Below, in pieces: positions 61,276 through 64,000 of a stretch of DNA of 64,000 nt. Below the pieces are notes generated by a model. The model saw only the letters and a list, made by a program, of their open reading frames with translations, made no database searches and was not told the DNA's origin. The position numbers were made by a program, and so were the translations under genes. The DNA is from Paraburkholderia aromaticivorans (GTDB lineage: Bacteria; Pseudomonadota; Gammaproteobacteria; Burkholderiales; Burkholderiaceae), in NCBI RefSeq assembly GCF_002278075.1, contig NZ_CP022993.1, forward strand, positions 62,001-126,000, written 5' to 3'. Numbering within the stretch: position 1 is the first letter of the stretch; every line of letters begins with the position of its first letter.

Positions 61276-63408
61276 ATGGAACATACAGGCGAGATCGGGG
61301 ACGTCGAGGATGTTGAGTTTCGCGAATTGCCGGATACGCCGGACCGGCCCGCAGCCCGGCCTCGGAAAGTGGTCGCCGGCGCGAAGGTCCGGCAGGCGCA
61401 GCACGGGAAATCGGAAGGCCGCCATATCGGGCTGCAGCATCTGGCGTTCTTCCGCGGCTATCTGGAGGGGCTCGATCTGGCCGAGCTGGCGGACCAGTAT
61501 CTTGAGTTCGGCCGCAACGCCCGCAAGGCAGCGGCCACGCGCAACTGGCTGGTGACCGCTTTCGTCGCCGCTGCCCGCAAACGTGAGGATTTTGCCACCG
61601 CGCGACTGCTCGCGATCCGCCCGGCGGCGCTGGCCACGATCGACACGGCGGCTGCTCCCGCGCCGTCCCTGGGCGACTTCGCCGCCCAGCACGATCCGGA
61701 CGGCTTCTACACCGAAAAGGAACTGCTCGAGCTGTTCACCACGCACCACGCGCGTCCAGGCGCGAGCGATGTCGCGGCGCTGCGCCGCCAGCAGCGCAAT
61801 GCACGTCTTCGCATCCGGCAGATGGCAGCGCTCGACGCGCTAGCGCGCCTCGTGGTCGAAGATCCCAAACCGGAACACCACGTGCTCGGTTGGTTTGACA
61901 CGGCGATTGCACTGCGCCTGTCGGACGTGGGCATCACCACGATCGGCAGACTGGTTCAGACCATCAACGCAGTCGGCTACCGCTGGTACCGGAACGTGCC
62001 GCGGCTTGGAGAAACGGGCGCACGCCGCATTGCAGCGTGGCTCGAAAATTATCGCGACGTCGACGGGCTCGGCATCGCGCAGGCGGCGCTGGTGCACCCG
62101 TCTGAGCGCGGCCTGCCGGCGCCGCAGTTGCGACGTGAACCGGTCACTGCAATCGTACCGCTGGAGTATTTCGTGGCGCCGACAGATCGCGACGGCTCGC
62201 GCGGCGCCAACCGCAATCCAAACAAGAACAACAGTGGCGCAGCGAATGACCTGCAGGCTATAGCCTTCTGGCTGGCCGACTACGAGAATCCGAATACGCG
62301 TGAGAAGTACCGCGCCGAGGCCGAGCGGCTGCTTCTCTGGGCAATCTTTGCGAAAGGCAAAGCCCTGTCGAGTCTCGACATCAATGACGCGCGCGACTAC
62401 ATCAACCGCTTCCTCGTTGATCCCCAACCGGCCGCGCAATGGGTCATGAACCGGGCCGTGCCGCGGGGCGATCCCGAGTGGCGCCCTTTCCGCGGCCCGT
62501 TGTCGGTCAAGAGCCGCCAGGACGCGCTCGCGGCACTCAAAAAATTCTTCGGCGACCTCGTCAACGCACAGTATCTTGACCACAACGCGTTTGCAAAGAT
62601 CAAGGTTTTCCTTGGCAGCGAAACCGACGAAGCTGGCAATGAGCGCCGGGTTGCCGCCAAGCCCCGCGTTCAGGTCGAGCGCAGCCTGACGCGCGAAGCT
62701 TGGTCCTTCGCGATGCGCGTGCTAGACGCCCTGCCCGACTCCGCCGCCGCCGCTCGCATGCGCTTCGTGCTTGCGCTCACATATAGCACGGGCCTGCGCC
62801 GCGCCGAGGTGTGTGGCGCCTTCACGGACGATATTAGCGTCCGTTACGCCGGCGCTGAACTTGGCTCCATCCATCTGCTGCGCGTGGTCGGGAAAGGCGC
62901 GAAGGAGCGCTTCATTCCGCTCGTGCCTGCCGTACTGGAGGCGCTTGGCGACTATCTGGAAACGCGGGAATTCCCTCGCGATCCCCTCGTCTGCCCGGTC
63001 GGCACTCCGCTTATCCCCGCGCTGCCCGACAAACAGGACATTGGCCGGGTGCGGCGTGAAGCGGCCGCGCGCGGCGACGATGTTCACAAGGCGCTGGCAG
63101 CGCTCGCCCGTCAGGCTGGGCCCATCCATCACGACCAGTTGTACAAGGCAGTGAAGCGGTTTTTTGCTACCGCCACCGCCGCAGCGTTGCGCGAGAATTC
63201 GCCGCATGCCCGCGCATTCGCAGAAGTCAGCCCGCATTGGTTACGGCACACTTTCGTTTCACACGCGGTCGCGAACGGCATGAGTCTCGAGAGTGCGCGG
63301 AATTTTGCGGGCCACGACTCGCTCGATACGACGTCGATCTACGCGACAGCGGAACTCGGCCGTCAGTATCGGGAAGCTGAAGCATTCCTGCGGCGGGCTT
63401 CAGCTTGA
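61276..63408 (+). CDS. large phage-type integrase with N-terminal DUF3701-like domain
   Basis: The 710-residue protein has an N-terminal half (HIGLQHLAFFRGYLEGLDLAELADQYLEFG and MAALDALARLVVEDPKPEHHVLGWFDTAIALRL) seen in integrases of Burkholderia and Cupriavidus megaplasmids, then a core-binding SAM domain (around 330-400) and the catalytic domain: YSTGLRRAEVCGAF (Arg, around 501), SPHWLRHTFVSHAVANG (HxxR, around 652) and FAGHDSLDTTSIYATAEL (His and nucleophile Tyr, around 678-690). All catalytic residues are present. It may resolve plasmid multimers or integrate a replicon. Confidence 0.85.
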   Translation: MEHTGEIGDVEDVEFRELPDTPDRPAARPRKVVAGAKVRQAQHGKSEGRHIGLQHLAFFRGYLEGLDLAELADQYLEFGRNARKAAATRNWLVTAFVAAARKREDFATARLLAIRPAALATIDTAAAPAPSLGDFAAQHDPDGFYTEKELLELFTTHHARPGASDVAALRRQQRNARLRIRQMAALDALARLVVEDPKPEHHVLGWFDTAIALRLSDVGITTIGRLVQTINAVGYRWYRNVPRLGETGARRIAAWLENYRDVDGLGIAQAALVHPSERGLPAPQLRREPVTAIVPLEYFVAPTDRDGSRGANRNPNKNNSGAANDLQAIAFWLADYENPNTREKYRAEAERLLLWAIFAKGKALSSLDINDARDYINRFLVDPQPAAQWVMNRAVPRGDPEWRPFRGPLSVKSRQDALAALKKFFGDLVNAQYLDHNAFAKIKVFLGSETDEAGNERRVAAKPRVQVERSLTREAWSFAMRVLDALPDSAAAARMRFVLALTYSTGLRRAEVCGAFTDDISVRYAGAELGSIHLLRVVGKGAKERFIPLVPAVLEALGDYLETREFPRDPLVCPVGTPLIPALPDKQDIGRVRREAAARGDDVHKALAALARQAGPIHHDQLYKAVKRFFATATAAALRENSPHARAFAEVSPHWLRHTFVSHAVANGMSLESARNFAGHDSLDTTSIYATAELGRQYREAEAFLRRASA

Positions 63409-63532
63409 GGCGCGCGACGTTGCTTGCGTTTGCGTATGGCGCCGGTCGACGCCGGATGAACTGTGCGGCGGCCTAACCGCCGGTATCAGCGTTCCTCGCA
63501 GAAATCGACCTACCGGCCTGCTGTTAGAAAAC

Positions 63533-63599
63533 TGTCAGAAAAGGGATTGAAACGCCTCAGTCATTCGCCTGCACTGCCCCTCCTGCCAGTTTTCTGACA
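63533..63599. repeat. inverted repeat downstream of the integrase
   Basis: TGTCAGAAAA at 63533-63542 is matched by TTTTCTGACA at 63590-63599, 47 bp apart; a further TTAGAAAA stands just before the first arm. The region 63409-63687 has no gene. The repeats could be recombinase or replication-protein sites; this is inference. Confidence 0.45.
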
Positions 63600-63687
63600 T
63601 CAATCTCAGCTTTCAAGCCCTCCCCATTGCAAGCAAGATGGCGCGAAGCGCCGTGTCGCTAGAACGATGGCATTTCAGTATATAAGG

Positions 63688-64000
63688 TCATCTTCCAGTC
63701 CCAATCAGCAGCTTCGCTAAGGAAAGCGCCGCGTCATCCGCGGCCAGAACTGCATTAACAATGGTCTCGATCTCTCGAGCGCGTAACGCCACACTGGCAA
63801 AGTCCGGGGTGTCGATGCGCAGGTATTTTCTGCCCTTCGCAATGCTGATTCGGACCGCCTTCTTTGGTAGATGCTGTCCCGTGGTCAGAAAGGCGAAGAT
63901 ATCAGCCGTCGTGCTTCCAGGAGAAAGACTTGAAGCGCGCTCCGAAATAAGTTTCTCTCCGACCTCCTTGATTAAAGCGTGGAGTGTGGCGACTTCAGCG
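63688..64000 (-). CDS. hypothetical protein (C-terminal part, runs off the window)
   Basis: A frame open to the window edge encodes about 104 residues, including LHALIKEVGEKLISERASSL, then FLTTGQHLPKKAVRISIAKGRKYLRIDTPDF and a helical end AVLAADDAALSLAKLLIGTG. The codon use is normal for the region and it ends in a TGA at 63688. I do not recognise a family. Confidence 0.55.
   Translation of the reverse strand, partial: AEVATLHALIKEVGEKLISERASSLSPGSTTADIFAFLTTGQHLPKKAVRISIAKGRKYLRIDTPDFASVALRAREIETIVNAVLAADDAALSLAKLLIGTGR

Noticed and set aside
1..64000. CRISPR array, tRNA or rRNA genes
   Set aside because: No regularly spaced direct repeats with unique spacers and no recognisable tRNA or rRNA sequence were seen on reading; the repeats found are IS, intron or operator-type.

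Overview
The window looks like an accessory region, quite possibly part of a plasmid, of a high-GC member of the Burkholderiaceae (Paraburkholderia, Cupriavidus, Burkholderia or Caballeronia type). The pointers are a Burkholderia-type porin, a phasin, acetoacetyl-CoA reductase and universal-stress-protein group like the low-oxygen locus of Burkholderia, a large two-part tyrosine integrase of the kind found on megaplasmids, and IS families typical of these genera. The genus is inference; no rRNA or core gene is present.

Layout. (1) 1-4.2 kb: a cyclohexanecarboxyl-CoA degradation operon (aliB-like, badI, badH; divergent MarR regulator badR-like), with an IS701-like element sitting between badI and the acyl-CoA dehydrogenase. 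(2) 4.2-8.1 kb: a class II Fic protein with a striking inverted repeat at its promoter, and a patatin-like gene whose 5' end is cut by an IS903-like element. (3) 8.2-10.7 kb: phaB, a phasin and a divergent universal stress protein separated by two FNR/Anr-type boxes. (4) 10.7-13.5 kb: ISL3, truncated IS701-like and IS3 remnants. (5) 13.6-20.5 kb: a p-cresol methylhydroxylase-type operon (flavoprotein pchF, cytochrome pchC, aldehyde dehydrogenase, UbiD-type decarboxylase with its small D subunit, a second divergent flavoprotein, and UbiX). As a pathway it would take a 4-alkylphenol to the aldehyde, the acid, and then the decarboxylated phenol. The first gene has lost its N-terminus to an IS. 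(6) 20.5-30.7 kb: IS-rich wreckage holding the C-terminal part of a XylR/DmpR-type sigma54 activator, an intact porin, two complete ISs with perfect target duplications, and remnants of IS110, IS3, IS21, a group II intron and a Tn554-like recombinase.

(7) 30.9-42.4 kb: a catabolic island on the minus strand: Rieske dioxygenase alpha and beta subunits, thiolase-like protein, DUF35 protein, acyl-CoA ligase, thioesterase, Rieske ferredoxin, then decayed reductase, ring-fission hydrolase and hydratase pieces, a TetR regulator and a CaiB-type CoA transferase. It suggests degradation of an aromatic compound carrying a CoA-activated side chain, but deletions and frameshifts have broken the lower pathway. 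(8) 42.4-49.5 kb: a truncated IS256 element, two 1,859-bp group II introns in direct head-to-tail tandem, and an IS91-type unit with a tyrosine recombinase and an HUH transposase. (9) 50-60.9 kb: a Tn7-like transposon (tnsA, tniA/tnsB, tniB/tnsC, tniQ), broken by frameshifts and a nonsense codon and split by an apparently intact 5.8-kb Tn554-like element (three tyrosine recombinases plus a small coiled-coil protein). Removing that element at a GACC core rejoins tniA exactly and in frame. (10) 61.3-64 kb: a large integrase, an inverted-repeat region and the end of an unidentified gene.

Overall, catabolic operons have been assembled and are being dismantled by repeated IS activity. The three IS903-like copies all lack target duplications, which points to recombination between copies. 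The most unusual structures are the scarless Tn554-like insertion in the dead Tn7-like transposon, the tandem introns, and the methylhydroxylase operon that couples alkylphenol oxidation to UbiD decarboxylation.
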